From NCBI RefSeq assembly GCF_050176255.1, contig NZ_JBFXIE010000026.1: a stretch of 45,429 bases of DNA; one strand, given 5' to 3'. The notes under the pieces are model-generated. The model saw only the letters and a list, made by a program, of their open reading frames with translations, had not been told where the DNA came from and searched no databases. A program made the translations under genes and the position numbers. Below are positions 7,274 through 15,571 of the stretch, piece after piece (the stretch's first letter is position 1; every line of letters starts with the position of its first letter). The DNA comes from JBFXIE01 sp050176255. GTDB taxonomy: Bacteria > Pseudomonadota > Gammaproteobacteria > Burkholderiales > Burkholderiaceae_C.

Positions 7274-10200
7274 TCAGTGAAAATCCCGGCTGCCCTCCAG
7301 GGCTTGGGCCAGGCGCCCCAGCAGCGGCGTGAGGTCCTTGAAGCGCTGCCCGACCAGATGGCGCACGGCCGTGCTGGAGCCGGGCTTGCCAGCGCACTGC
7401 CACACGCCCTCAACGGCCAGCAGACGCGAGCGCAGCAGCGCACTGCGCCAACGCTCCAGCAGCGCGGGCCAGACGATGACGTTGACCGGGCCGGTCTCGT
7501 CTTCCAGCGTGACGAACATCGTGCCCTTGGCCGAACCCGGGCGCTGGCGCACGGTGACGATGCCACAGGCGCGCACGCGCCGCCCGTGCGGCACGGCGCG
7601 CAGTTGCAGCGCAGTAGAGATGTGAAACGGCTGCAGCCGCTCGCGCAGCAGGGCCAGCGGGTGGCGGCGCAGCGTCAGGCCGGTGGCGGCGTAGTCAAAC
7701 AGGATTTCTTCGCCCTCTGGCGCTGCGGGCAGATCAACTCCCGCCTCGTGCAGCGGTACGTTTTGCAGCAGCGGCAGGGCATGCGCGCCGGATGCCAGCT
7801 GCGCGGCCGCGTCCCACATTTGCTGGCGGCGGTGACCTGACAGCGCACGCAGCGCGTCTGCGCCGGCCAGGGCCTGCATGTCTTGCCGGCCCAGCCGGGC
7901 GCGCAGCGCCAGGTCTTGGGCATTGGCAAAAGCGCCCTGCATGCGCGCCTGCACCAGCCGCCGGGCAGCAGCCAGCCCCAGGCCGGCCACCAGCCGCAGG
8001 CCCAGGCGTACGGCGGGTTGCGCCAGCCGCACGCCGCGCAGGGACTCCAGCGGAGCCTCCAGGGTGCAGTCCACATCGCTGACTGTCACGTCGATGGGCA
8101 GCACGCGCACGCCGTGGCGGCGCGCGTCCTGCACCAGTTGCGAGGGCGCATAAAAGCCCATCGGCTGGGAGTTGAGCAGCGCCGCCAGAAAGCATGCGGG
8201 CTCGTGTCGCTTGAACCAGCTGCTGGCGTAGGCCAGCAGCGCAAAGCTGTAGGCATGGCTTTCGGGAAAGCCATATTCGCCAAAGCCCAGGATCTGCTGG
8301 AACAGCCGGTCGGCAAATTCCGGCGGATAACCGTGCGCCAGCAGGCCGTCCTTGAAGGGCTGCTCGAAGCGGTGCACGCCGCCCTTGCGCTTCCAGGCGG
8401 CCATGGAGCGGCGCAGCTCGTCGGCCTGGCCCGCGCTGAACCCTGCGCCGTCCATGGCGATCTGCATCACCTGCTCCTGAAAGATGGGCACGCCCAGCGT
8501 GCGCTGCAGCGCCTTGGACAGTTGTGGGTATTCAAGCGGAAACGGCCCCCGGTGACCGGCGCGCGCCAGCTGGCGGCGGCGCTCGCGCGCGTGCAGGTAA
8601 GGGTGCACCATGCCACCCTGGATGGGCCCGGGCCGCACGATGGCCACCTGCACCACCAGGTCATAAAAGGTGCGCGGCTGCAGGCGCGGCAGCATGCTCA
8701 TCTGCGCGCGGCTCTCGATCTGGAACACGCCCACGGTGTCGGCGCGGCAGATCATGTCGTAGGTGACCGGGTCTTCATGGGGAATGTCGGCCAGGCCCCA
8801 GTGCTCGCCGCGCAGTGCAGCGCGGGTATCCAGGCAGCGGCGCAGCGCGCTGAGCATGCCCAGCGCCAGTACATCCACCTTGAGCAGGCCCATGTCATCC
8901 AGATCGTCCTTGTCCCACTGGATGATGGAGCGCCCGCCCATGGCGGCGGGCTCCACGGGCACCAGCCGCGTGAGCTTGCCCTGCGTGAGCACAAAGCCGC
9001 CCACGTGCTGACTCAGGTGGCGCGGAAAGCCGCGCAGCTGGCGTGCCAGCTCCAGCCACAGCGCGGCGGTGTGGGCATCCAGAGGCTGGCCCAGGCTGGC
9101 CGCCAGCGCCTGCAGGTGATCGTGCGCCAGCACGTCGTCGAACCAGTGGTGGTCCTTGGCGAAGGCATCGACCAGCGGCGCGGCCACGCCCAGCGCCTTG
9201 CCCACGTCGCGCAGGGCGCTGCGCGTGCGGTAGGTGGTGACCACGGCGGCAATCGCAGCGCGGTCACGCCCGTATTTGCCGTAGATGTACTGGATGACGA
9301 TCTCGCGCCGGTCGTGCTCGAAGTCCACGTCGATGTCGGGCGGTTCGCTGCGCTCGCGGCTGATGAAGCGCTCGAACAGCAGCTGTGAATGCGCCGGATC
9401 GACCGCCGTAATGCCCAGCACAAAGCACACCGCCGAATTGGCCGCCGAACCGCGCCCCTGGCACAAAATGCCCTGGCTGCGCGCATAGCGCACGATGTCG
9501 TGCACCGTCAAAAAGTACATCTCGTAGCCGCATTCGTGGATCAGCGCCAGCTCTTTGTCGATCTGCGCGGCCACGGCCGCGGGCACACCTTGCGGGTAGC
9601 GGGCCTGCGCGCCCTGCCAGGTAAGCCAGGCCAGCGTTTGCTGCGCCGTCATGCCGGGCAGCACGGTCTCGAGTGGATAGCGGTACTTGATCTCGTCCAG
9701 GCTGAAGCTGCAGCGCGCCGCCACGTCCAGTGTGGCAGACAGCAGTGCGGGCGGGTACAGGCCGGCCAGCCGGCTGCGCGGGCGCAGGCGCTTTTCGGCG
9801 TGGGGCTGCAGCGCAAAGCCGCAGTCGGCCACGCTGCGGCCCAGGCGCACGGCGGTGATCACATCCTGCAACGGCTTGGCCGCGCGCGAGTGCATGTGCA
9901 CGTCGCCCGCGGCCACCAGCGGCAGGCCCAGTTGCGCGCCAATCTGCGTCAGCGTGCGCAGCCACAGGCCGTCGTCGGGCGCAGTGTGCAGCTCGACCGC
10001 CAGCCAGCAGTTAGAGCCAAATTGGCCTCTAGCCCTTTTAATACAAGCGCTAACAGCTATCAAATCAGAAGCATCAGGAAAGGCCTCGCGCCGCGGTGCG
10101 AGCAGCACCTCGCAGCCTTGCAGCCGCGCCCAGGGCGATTGTGCATCCACGCGGTAGCTGCCCTTGTCCGCGCGCTGGCGGGCGGCGGTGATGAACTCGC

Positions 10201-10471
10201 ACAGATCGCCCCAGCCCTGCACGTCGCGCGCCAGGGCCACGATGCGCAGGTCGTCCCAGCAAAACTCGCTGCCCACAATGAGCGGCAGGCCCACCGCCTG
10301 CGCGGCGCCGTGGGCACGCACCACGCCGGCGACGGAGCATTCGTCGGTCAGCGCCAGGGCGCTGTAACCCAGCTGATGCGCGCGCTGCACCAGCTCTTGC
10401 GGGTGCGAGGCGCCGCGCTGGAAGCTGAAGTTGCTTAAAGCGTGCAGCTCTGCGTAGGCGGGCAGGGTCAT
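7274..10471 (-). CDS. dnaE2: Error-prone DNA polymerase III alpha DnaE2 (ImuC)
   Basis: A 1065-residue C-family polymerase, the length typical of DnaE2 and shorter than replicative DnaE. It has an N-terminal PHP domain (YAELHALSNFSFQRGASHP) and the polymerase active site around residue 378 (PPDIDVDFEHDRRE, with the catalytic aspartates). A helix-hairpin-helix region follows, and near the C-terminus an OB-fold (VRACGIVTVRQRPGSAKGT). DnaE2 is the translesion polymerase of the ImuA-ImuB-DnaE2 mutasome, made after DNA damage. The start ATG overlaps the imuB stop by 4 nt, showing translational coupling. Odd point: residues about 134-154 (including DLIAVSACIKRARGQFGSN) are encoded by a copy of the dispersed hairpin repeat, which lengthens a loop of the PHP domain without breaking the frame. 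The rest of the protein looks intact. Confidence 0.95.
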   Translation of the reverse strand: MTLPAYAELHALSNFSFQRGASHPQELVQRAHQLGYSALALTDECSVAGVVRAHGAAQAVGLPLIVGSEFCWDDLRIVALARDVQGWGDLCEFITAARQRADKGSYRVDAQSPWARLQGCEVLLAPRREAFPDASDLIAVSACIKRARGQFGSNCWLAVELHTAPDDGLWLRTLTQIGAQLGLPLVAAGDVHMHSRAAKPLQDVITAVRLGRSVADCGFALQPHAEKRLRPRSRLAGLYPPALLSATLDVAARCSFSLDEIKYRYPLETVLPGMTAQQTLAWLTWQGAQARYPQGVPAAVAAQIDKELALIHECGYEMYFLTVHDIVRYARSQGILCQGRGSAANSAVCFVLGITAVDPAHSQLLFERFISRERSEPPDIDVDFEHDRREIVIQYIYGKYGRDRAAIAAVVTTYRTRSALRDVGKALGVAAPLVDAFAKDHHWFDDVLAHDHLQALAASLGQPLDAHTAALWLELARQLRGFPRHLSQHVGGFVLTQGKLTRLVPVEPAAMGGRSIIQWDKDDLDDMGLLKVDVLALGMLSALRRCLDTRAALRGEHWGLADIPHEDPVTYDMICRADTVGVFQIESRAQMSMLPRLQPRTFYDLVVQVAIVRPGPIQGGMVHPYLHARERRRQLARAGHRGPFPLEYPQLSKALQRTLGVPIFQEQVMQIAMDGAGFSAGQADELRRSMAAWKRKGGVHRFEQPFKDGLLAHGYPPEFADRLFQQILGFGEYGFPESHAYSFALLAYASSWFKRHEPACFLAALLNSQPMGFYAPSQLVQDARRHGVRVLPIDVTVSDVDCTLEAPLESLRGVRLAQPAVRLGLRLVAGLGLAAARRLVQARMQGAFANAQDLALRARLGRQDMQALAGADALRALSGHRRQQMWDAAAQLASGAHALPLLQNVPLHEAGVDLPAAPEGEEILFDYAATGLTLRRHPLALLRERLQPFHISTALQLRAVPHGRRVRACGIVTVRQRPGSAKGTMFVTLEDETGPVNVIVWPALLERWRSALLRSRLLAVEGVWQCAGKPGSSTAVRHLVGQRFKDLTPLLGRLAQALEGSRDFH
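10012..10072 (-). repeat. Dispersed hairpin repeat, copy inside dnaE2
   Basis: Read on the minus strand, this segment shows TTTGATAGCTGTTAGCGCTT, a short spacer, then AAGGGCTAGAGGCCAATTTG. The same pattern occurs at 19075, 25965, 30722, 33372 and 40990. This is the only one of the six copies that lies inside a coding sequence; it is read in frame through the PHP domain of dnaE2. With the copy at 25965 it keeps the longest version of the unit, including the tail GAGGCCAATTTG. Confidence 0.8.
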
Positions 10472-11847
10472 CCGTACACCCCCTGCAGAAACCAGCCGCC
10501 GGTGGCGCGGTCGCGGAACACCCAGACATGGCCCGCCACGCCGTTGTGCGCCACAAAGTAGTCGCGCAGCGCCAGGCCGTGCGCGTCGCTGTCATCGCCC
10601 TGCACTGCCGTCTCCCACCAGCCGGCCTCCACGCGCTGCGGGCCGGCCAGCAAGCTCAGGGGACGGCCGTGCAGGCAAGGCCGGCTGCCTTGCAGGGCCA
10701 GCGGCTGCGGCGGACGCACCAGCCAGGGCGGCATCAGGGGCGCTGGTGCGGCGGGGCTGCACTGTGATTGCGTTTGCGTTTGCGTTTGCGGCGGTGGCGC
10801 TATCGCGGGGTGCCAGCGCTGCATGCGCTCTGGGCGATGGTCGGCGTGCAGCTGTGGCACCTGCACGCTGGCGGCGCCCAGACGGGCCGTGAGGCGTTCG
10901 ACCAACTGGTGCCAGGACTCGCCCTGCGCGCTGTCCGAGCACTTGCCCTGCCCGGGTGGCAGCAGGCTGTCACTGGCCTGGGGCAGTGGCGCCGTCTGCA
11001 GGCTGCGCAGGGCCAGGCGGTTCACCGGCGCGGCCAGGCGCTGCTGCGCCAGGTGTTCGGCCAGCAGGCGGCGCAGGTGGGTCGTGCCCTGCAAGGGCTC
11101 GGCCGTGCGCAGCTGCAGGCTTTGCCAGGGGGACAAGTCCACGCCGTCGATGCGGCGCAGGTCGTGGCGCCAGGCAAGCTCCAGCGCCAGCACGCCCTGG
11201 TGGCGCGCGCGCAGCCAGCCCTGCAGGGCATCCAGCAGGCGCTGTGCGGCCCACAGCAGCGCGGGGGCGGCTTCGACCAGCGCAGGCAGTTCCAACTCCA
11301 GCGCAAACTGCTCGGGCAACGTGATCCAGTCCAGGGTGTGCGGCGCATCGCCCCAGGCGCGGTCCAGTGCCGCCAGCGTGTCGGCACCAAAGCGCCGCGC
11401 CACACCGGCGCGCGGCAAAGCGCGCAGCGCCCCCCAGGTGCGGCAGCCCAGGTGCTGCAGCGCAGCAGCATGCGGGCGCAAGGCCGTCAAGGTGGCAATG
11501 GGCAAGTCGTGCGGTAGCCGCTGCGGATAGGGTTGGCTTGATTGCTGTAATCGCAGCAGAGCCAGGGCCTGCAGGGCCGTGGGGCCGGTGGCCCAGGCGA
11601 GGTTCTGGGTCTGGGGGTGATCCTGAACGCCGTCGCCCTGCGGCATGCCCGGCGCCTGGCTGCGCAGCAAGTCCTGCAGCGCGGCGCGCCCGCCCCATAG
11701 GCGCTCGGTGCTGCCCACCTCCAGCAGCAGCGCCTCGTCCAGCAGCGCCACGCGCGGCGTGAAGCGCAGCGCCCACCAGCCCTGGGCGGCAGGCGGCACG
11801 CCGGGCGCCGGATCAATGGGCGGCAAGCGCCAGGCAAGCCAGTGCAT
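10468..11847 (-). CDS. imuB: ImuB, catalytically inactive Y-family polymerase homologue
   Basis: A 459-residue Y-family-like protein in the second position of the imuA-imuB-dnaE2 cassette. In characterised systems ImuB is the scaffold of the mutasome: it lacks polymerase activity and links DnaE2, ImuA and the beta clamp. The finger/palm-like part is recognisable (WWALRFTPRVALLDEALLLE, then STERLWGG), and so is the helix-hairpin-helix segment (LGCRTWGALRALPRAGVARRFG). The acidic residues needed for catalysis in true Y-family enzymes are not evident. The C-terminal part contains an unusual PPPQTQTQTQSQ stretch encoded by a hexanucleotide repeat (10768-10790). Its start lies 35 nt inside imuA, and its stop overlaps the dnaE2 start, so the three genes are one tightly coupled operon. 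Confidence 0.92.
   Translation of the reverse strand: MHWLAWRLPPIDPAPGVPPAAQGWWALRFTPRVALLDEALLLEVGSTERLWGGRAALQDLLRSQAPGMPQGDGVQDHPQTQNLAWATGPTALQALALLRLQQSSQPYPQRLPHDLPIATLTALRPHAAALQHLGCRTWGALRALPRAGVARRFGADTLAALDRAWGDAPHTLDWITLPEQFALELELPALVEAAPALLWAAQRLLDALQGWLRARHQGVLALELAWRHDLRRIDGVDLSPWQSLQLRTAEPLQGTTHLRRLLAEHLAQQRLAAPVNRLALRSLQTAPLPQASDSLLPPGQGKCSDSAQGESWHQLVERLTARLGAASVQVPQLHADHRPERMQRWHPAIAPPPQTQTQTQSQCSPAAPAPLMPPWLVRPPQPLALQGSRPCLHGRPLSLLAGPQRVEAGWWETAVQGDDSDAHGLALRDYFVAHNGVAGHVWVFRDRATGGWFLQGVYG
10768..10790. repeat. Short hexanucleotide tandem repeat in imuB
   Basis: TTGCGT is repeated three to four times on the plus strand, encoding alternating Gln-Thr in ImuB (minus strand). 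A change in repeat number would alter the linker by two residues per unit without a frameshift. Confidence 0.6.
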
Positions 11848-12598
11848 CGCTTACCTCTTGTGGTGTGCGGGCGCTCATGCCCCAGGCCGCTGCCTGTGCT
11901 TGCTGGCGCCGCTGCGCCTGGGCCTGCAGCGTGGCGGCCAGCAGCGGCCCGCGCGCAGGCACGGCCACCGGGTGCGCCAGGGGCAGGCCGCGGCGCTTGA
12001 AGATGTGCACCAGCAGCATGTCACCCTGGGCCTGCAGCCACAGGCGCAAAGGCGCGGGCGATGCCTGCTGGCGCGCACGCTCGGGCCGCACGACCCACAG
12101 CAGCTGGCGGTGCCGTGCAGCCGCCAGCTGCAGCCGGCGCAGCGAGGGCGTGCCCACCTGCGGCAGCCAGGCCAGCACGGCGCACACGTCGCGGCAAGCC
12201 AATGCCTGCTCGCAGGCCCAGGCTGCAGCCATATCTGCGGCCATCTTTGCGCCCGGGCCTGCGGGGCGAACACTGCACACCCGCTGCACGGGCACACCTG
12301 CCGCCTGCAGCGCGGGCATGAAGGGCTCGAGCGGCGGCGCCACCAGCACGGCGCGGCCGGGCTTGGCGGCAAGCAGGGCAGACAGGGCGGGCAGCACCAG
12401 CGTCCATTCGTGGCGCGCGTGGGGTGCCAGCAGCAGCTCGCTCATGCTGCCCAGCGGCCAGCCGCCGCCGGGCAGCTGCGCATCCAGCAGCGCATGCCCC
12501 GTGGCAAGCGCAGGCGCATGTGCCTGTGCTTGCGCCCACGCACCGCCCTGCCAGACACCGGGCAGCGTAGTGATGAATGAAGGAAAAGGTGCACCCAT
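11813..12598 (-). CDS. imuA: ImuA, RecA-like mutasome protein
   Basis: A 261-residue RecA/SulA-like protein and the first gene of the imuA-imuB-dnaE2 cassette. It starts MGAPFPSFITTLPGVWQGGA. The core resembles the RecA fold (GHALLDAQLPGGGWPLGSMSE and VLPALSALLAAKPGRAVLVA), but a full Walker A motif is not evident, as in other ImuA proteins of this type. In systems studied, ImuA promotes DnaE2-dependent damage-induced mutagenesis together with ImuB. The ATG at 12598 lies 18 bases downstream of a perfect LexA box, so the operon should be part of the SOS regulon. The end overlaps imuB by 35 nt. Confidence 0.9.
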   Translation of the reverse strand: MGAPFPSFITTLPGVWQGGAWAQAQAHAPALATGHALLDAQLPGGGWPLGSMSELLLAPHARHEWTLVLPALSALLAAKPGRAVLVAPPLEPFMPALQAAGVPVQRVCSVRPAGPGAKMAADMAAAWACEQALACRDVCAVLAWLPQVGTPSLRRLQLAAARHRQLLWVVRPERARQQASPAPLRLWLQAQGDMLLVHIFKRRGLPLAHPVAVPARGPLLAATLQAQAQRRQQAQAAAWGMSARTPQEVSDALACLALAAH

Positions 12599-12616
12599 AC
12601 GTACCCTCTACAAATA

Positions 12617-12632
12617 CTGTTTTAATATACAG
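12617..12632. promoter_or_regulatory. LexA (SOS) box in front of imuA
   Basis: CTGTTTTAATATACAG is a perfect CTGT-N8-ACAG LexA operator with an all-A/T core, embedded in the longer TACTGTTTTAATATACAGTG. It lies 18 bases upstream of the imuA start codon, within the 57-bp gap to the HD-GYP gene, where it would overlap the imuA promoter. LexA repression and RecA-triggered induction of imuA-imuB-dnaE2 is established for this cassette in other proteobacteria. Confidence 0.93.
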
Positions 12633-12655
12633 TGTTTGCAGAGGGTGCGCTGGGT

Positions 12656-13987
12656 TCAGTCCGAGATCTGCCGCGCCGAGCAGGCGTCGCGCCAGCGCAG
12701 CACGGCGATGTCGCCGGCATCCGCGCTATCTTGCAGCTTCGGCCAGAGGCTTTGGGTGCTGTTCATGATGTTTTGCAGCTGCCACAGTGCCTCGCGCCCC
12801 AGCAGGGCAAGCTCGGCCAGGCCTTGGGCGTCGCCTTGCAGGTGCCGCAGCGCCTCTGTCTGCTGCAGGGGGTGTGACCCCGCCTCGACCAGCGATTTTT
12901 GCAACGCAGCCAGCCGCTGGCCCACGTAGGCGCAAGCCCGCCCGGAGTCTTGCTCCAGCGATGCCGGGGGGATGCTGGCGCTGGCACTGTCCCAGTCGCC
13001 AAAGGCCGCGGACAGCTGCGCAATGATGCGCTCCACATCGTCTTGCGTCACTTGCACGTCGGTCTGAACGGCACGGATTTGCAGCAAGGGCAACAAATGA
13101 GCGATCGGGCCCGTGGGGTACCTGCGATGGTTGAGCCGCAGCGTCAGCGACAGGCGCTGGGCTGCGGCCTCGTTGGCGTATTTTTCAAAGAAAGCCGCCG
13201 CCACTTCGGCCATCAGCAGAATCTGCCCCATGGGTGAGATCTGGTCACCCGTCAGGCCGCGTGGGTAGCCGCTGCCATCCATGCATTCGTGGTGCTCCAG
13301 CACTGCCCGCTCCACCGAGCGGGGATAAACGTTCTGCGCCTGGATGAGCAGCATGGCCGTGACGGCATGTGCAACAAGCTGCTTGCGCCCTACACCAGTC
13401 ACCTTGTGGGTCGGGTCGTGCCAGACCGGGTCCATGTGCAGCACACCAATGTCGTGCAGCAATGCCGCTGTGGCCAAAGGCACGCATTCGCGGTCGCTCC
13501 AGCCGCTTTTGATGCCCAGATAGACAGCTACCAGCATCACGCGCACGCTGTGCGCAAACAGGGCGGGATGCTGCTCGCGCATGACCGTAAGCTTGAACGC
13601 CAGTCCGGACGGCAGCAGTATTGAACGCACGGGGGCCAGCAGCCTCTCGGCGGTCATGTCTTCCAGCGTATGCACCAGCAGGTAAGGCAGGGTGTCGTTT
13701 TCGCACTGCGCGTCGGCCAGCTGCACTATGGACTGCACGCTGACCATGTCGTCCATGGTCAGGTGATCGTCGATATTGCCGCGCAGCTTGTGCTTGACCA
13801 GGCGGTCATAGAGCTTGCTGTCCAGGCGCACCCCCTTGTCCAGCAACTTGATGCCCCGGTCGGTGAACAGGGCCTCCTGCGTCACCACGTTGCTGCGGTC
13901 GGCCATCTCGGTGATGACACGCAAATAATGGCGGTTATCGCCGGTTGCCACGTCGGCCGCTACAAGATGAAGGTCAGGGGAATTCAT
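12656..13987 (-). CDS. HD-GYP domain protein, putative cyclic-di-GMP phosphodiesterase
   Basis: A 443-residue protein with an HD-GYP domain, the family that hydrolyses cyclic-di-GMP. The HD pair is H178-D179 in ATAALLHDIGVLHMDP, an upstream His (H146) is in ALFAHSVRVML, and the later metal ligands and signature lie in LEHHECMDGSGYPRGLTGDQ (GYP at 240-242). All key motifs look intact, so an active enzyme is likely. The N-terminal 130 residues (with LTDRG-like FTDRGIKLLDKGVRLDSKLY) form an uncharacterised domain often seen with HD-GYP in this group, and the C-terminal 120 residues are helical. There are no membrane segments. I used the ATG at 13987; the frame is open to a TTG at 14011. It lies upstream of the imu operon on the same strand but has no obvious link to it. 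Confidence 0.85.
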   Translation of the reverse strand: MNSPDLHLVAADVATGDNRHYLRVITEMADRSNVVTQEALFTDRGIKLLDKGVRLDSKLYDRLVKHKLRGNIDDHLTMDDMVSVQSIVQLADAQCENDTLPYLLVHTLEDMTAERLLAPVRSILLPSGLAFKLTVMREQHPALFAHSVRVMLVAVYLGIKSGWSDRECVPLATAALLHDIGVLHMDPVWHDPTHKVTGVGRKQLVAHAVTAMLLIQAQNVYPRSVERAVLEHHECMDGSGYPRGLTGDQISPMGQILLMAEVAAAFFEKYANEAAAQRLSLTLRLNHRRYPTGPIAHLLPLLQIRAVQTDVQVTQDDVERIIAQLSAAFGDWDSASASIPPASLEQDSGRACAYVGQRLAALQKSLVEAGSHPLQQTEALRHLQGDAQGLAELALLGREALWQLQNIMNSTQSLWPKLQDSADAGDIAVLRWRDACSARQISD

Positions 13988-14059
13988 TCGGATCGGGCAA
14001 GCTGTTAACAAATGTCAATAGCGAATATACGGTGCTTTGCCCGCTGCAAACTGACAAAA

Positions 14060-14081
14060 AAGCCGGGGCATGCCCCGGCTT
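14060..14081 (-). terminator. Intrinsic terminator after scoAB
   Basis: AAGCCGGGGCA and TGCCCCGGCTT form a 22-base perfect palindrome. Read on the minus strand it is followed by a run of six T, so it terminates the scoA-scoB transcript before the HD-GYP gene. Confidence 0.85.
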
Positions 14082-14136
14082 CAAAATCTCCATGCACCAC
14101 CCTGTATGCCTGGGGTGGCCTGCGCACGTCAGCACA

Positions 14137-14775
14137 TCAACGAATGAGCGTCACACCCGTGTTGGACTGGATTTCGTCAAAGCTCACGCCTGGCGCCAGT
14201 TCGACCAACTTCAGCCCTTGGGGGGTGACGTCCATCACGCCCAGGTCGGTGATGATGCGGTTGACCACGCCCACGCCGGTCAGCGGCAAGGTGCATTGGG
14301 GCAGTATCTTCAGGTCGGTGGTGCCGTCTTTTTTGCGTGCGACATGCTCCATGAGCACGATCACGCGCTTGACGCCGGCCACCAGGTCCATGGCACCGCC
14401 CATGCCTTTGACCATCTTGCCCGGAATCATCCAGTTGGCCAGGTCGCCCTTCTCGCTGACCTGCATGGCGCCCAGGATGGACAGGTTGATCTTGCCGCCG
14501 CGGATCATGGCGAACGACTGATCCGAGCCAAAGATGGACGAGCCCGCGATGGTGGTCACCGTCTGCTTGCCGGCGTTGATGAGGTCGGCGTCCACCTTGT
14601 CCTCGGTCGGGAACGGGCCGATGCCCAGCATGCCGTTTTCAGACTGCAGCCACACTTCCTTGTCGCCGGTGAAGTTGGCCACCAGCGTGGGAATGCCGAT
14701 GCCCAGGTTCACGTAGAAGCCATCTTGCAATTCTTGCGCCGCGCGGGCGGCCATCTGGTCTTGGGTCCACGGCAT
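14137..14775 (-). CDS. scoB: 3-oxoacid CoA-transferase subunit B
   Basis: The 212-residue beta subunit of a family I CoA transferase, most likely succinyl-CoA:3-ketoacid CoA transferase, which activates acetoacetate with succinyl-CoA. The catalytic Glu lies in LQSENGMLGIGPFP. Other family marks are NLGIGIPTLVAN near the start and GGAMDLVAGVKRVIVLMEH. The start MPWTQDQMAARAAQEL at 14775 is typical; the longer open frame upstream is the overlap with scoA. It begins 2 nt after the scoA stop, so the two subunits are translationally coupled. The related PcaJ/AtoA enzymes cannot be fully excluded, but the neighbourhood contains no aromatic degradation genes. Confidence 0.92.
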   Translation of the reverse strand: MPWTQDQMAARAAQELQDGFYVNLGIGIPTLVANFTGDKEVWLQSENGMLGIGPFPTEDKVDADLINAGKQTVTTIAGSSIFGSDQSFAMIRGGKINLSILGAMQVSEKGDLANWMIPGKMVKGMGGAMDLVAGVKRVIVLMEHVARKKDGTTDLKILPQCTLPLTGVGVVNRIITDLGVMDVTPQGLKLVELAPGVSFDEIQSNTGVTLIR

Positions 14776-14777
14776 GG

Positions 14778-15485
14778 TCAGGCTCCTTGCTTTTCGGTGA
14801 TGGTGCGCTTTTCGATGCGCTTTTCGGGGTTCGGGTTGTGCACGATGCGGTGCACGTAGATGCCGGGCAGGTGGATCTGGTCGGGGTCCAGGGCGCCGGT
14901 CTCCACCACCTCCTCCACCTCGACGATGCAAATCTTGCCCGCGGTGGCTGCTGCAGGATTGAAGTTGCGCGCCGTCAGTCGGAACTGCAGGTTGCCCGAC
15001 TTGTCGGCCCGGTGCGCCTTGACCAGAGACACTTCGGGCACCAGCGAGCGCTCCATCACGTAGGTCTCGCCGTCAAACTCGCGCAGCTCCTTGCCCTCGG
15101 CCACGACGGTGCCAACGCCGGTCTTGGTGAAAAAGGCCGGGATGCCCGCGCCGCCAGCGCGCAGCTTCTCGGCCAGCGTGCCCTGGGGGGTGAACTCCAG
15201 CTCCAGCTCGCCCGCCAGGTACTGGCGCTCGAACTCCTTGTTCTCGCCCACGTACGAGCTGATCATCTTCTTGATCTGGCGCGTCTCCAGCAACTTGCCC
15301 AAGCCGAAGCCGTCAACGCCAGCGTTGTTGGAAATCACGGTGAGATCCTTCACGCCACTATCGCGCAGCGCATCGATCAAGGCCTCCGGTATGCCGCACA
15401 GGCCGAAACCACCAACGGCCAACAACTGACCATCGGCCACGACGCCCTTGAGCGCCTCGGCCGCCGAGGGGAAAAGCTTGTTCAC
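14778..15485 (-). CDS. scoA: 3-oxoacid CoA-transferase subunit A
   Basis: The 235-residue alpha subunit that pairs with ScoB. It starts MNKLFPSAAEALKGVVADGQ, followed by the glycine loop LAVGGFGLCGIPEALIDALR that holds the CoA. Further family marks are ISNNAGVDGFGLGKLL, and FTPQGTLAEKLRAGGAGIPA. It supplies half of an enzyme used in ketone body or acetoacetate metabolism, which would feed the thiolase BktB encoded at 41067-42251. Its promoter faces a divergent PAS-LuxR regulator gene across 86 bp. Confidence 0.93.
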   Translation of the reverse strand: MNKLFPSAAEALKGVVADGQLLAVGGFGLCGIPEALIDALRDSGVKDLTVISNNAGVDGFGLGKLLETRQIKKMISSYVGENKEFERQYLAGELELEFTPQGTLAEKLRAGGAGIPAFFTKTGVGTVVAEGKELREFDGETYVMERSLVPEVSLVKAHRADKSGNLQFRLTARNFNPAAATAGKICIVEVEEVVETGALDPDQIHLPGIYVHRIVHNPNPEKRIEKRTITEKQGA

Positions 15486-15528
15486 TGCTGTCTCCTGGTT
15501 TGCAAAATTGATGCGCTACGATACTACG

Positions 15529-15542
15529 TACCTTTTTAGGTA
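15529..15542. promoter_or_regulatory. Dyad between scoA and the PAS-LuxR gene
   Basis: TACCT-TTTT-AGGTA is an inverted repeat in the 86-bp divergent promoter region, within the longer ACTACGTACCTTTTTAGGTAG. It is a plausible binding site for the LuxR-type regulator encoded next to it. Function is inferred from position only. Confidence 0.4.
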
Positions 15543-15571
15543 GTTCTCCCTAAATACTTACACCAACTGCT

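Noticed and set aside
7883..9388. 501-codon open frame on the plus strand
   Set aside because: Mirror frame of dnaE2, which is certain from its motifs.
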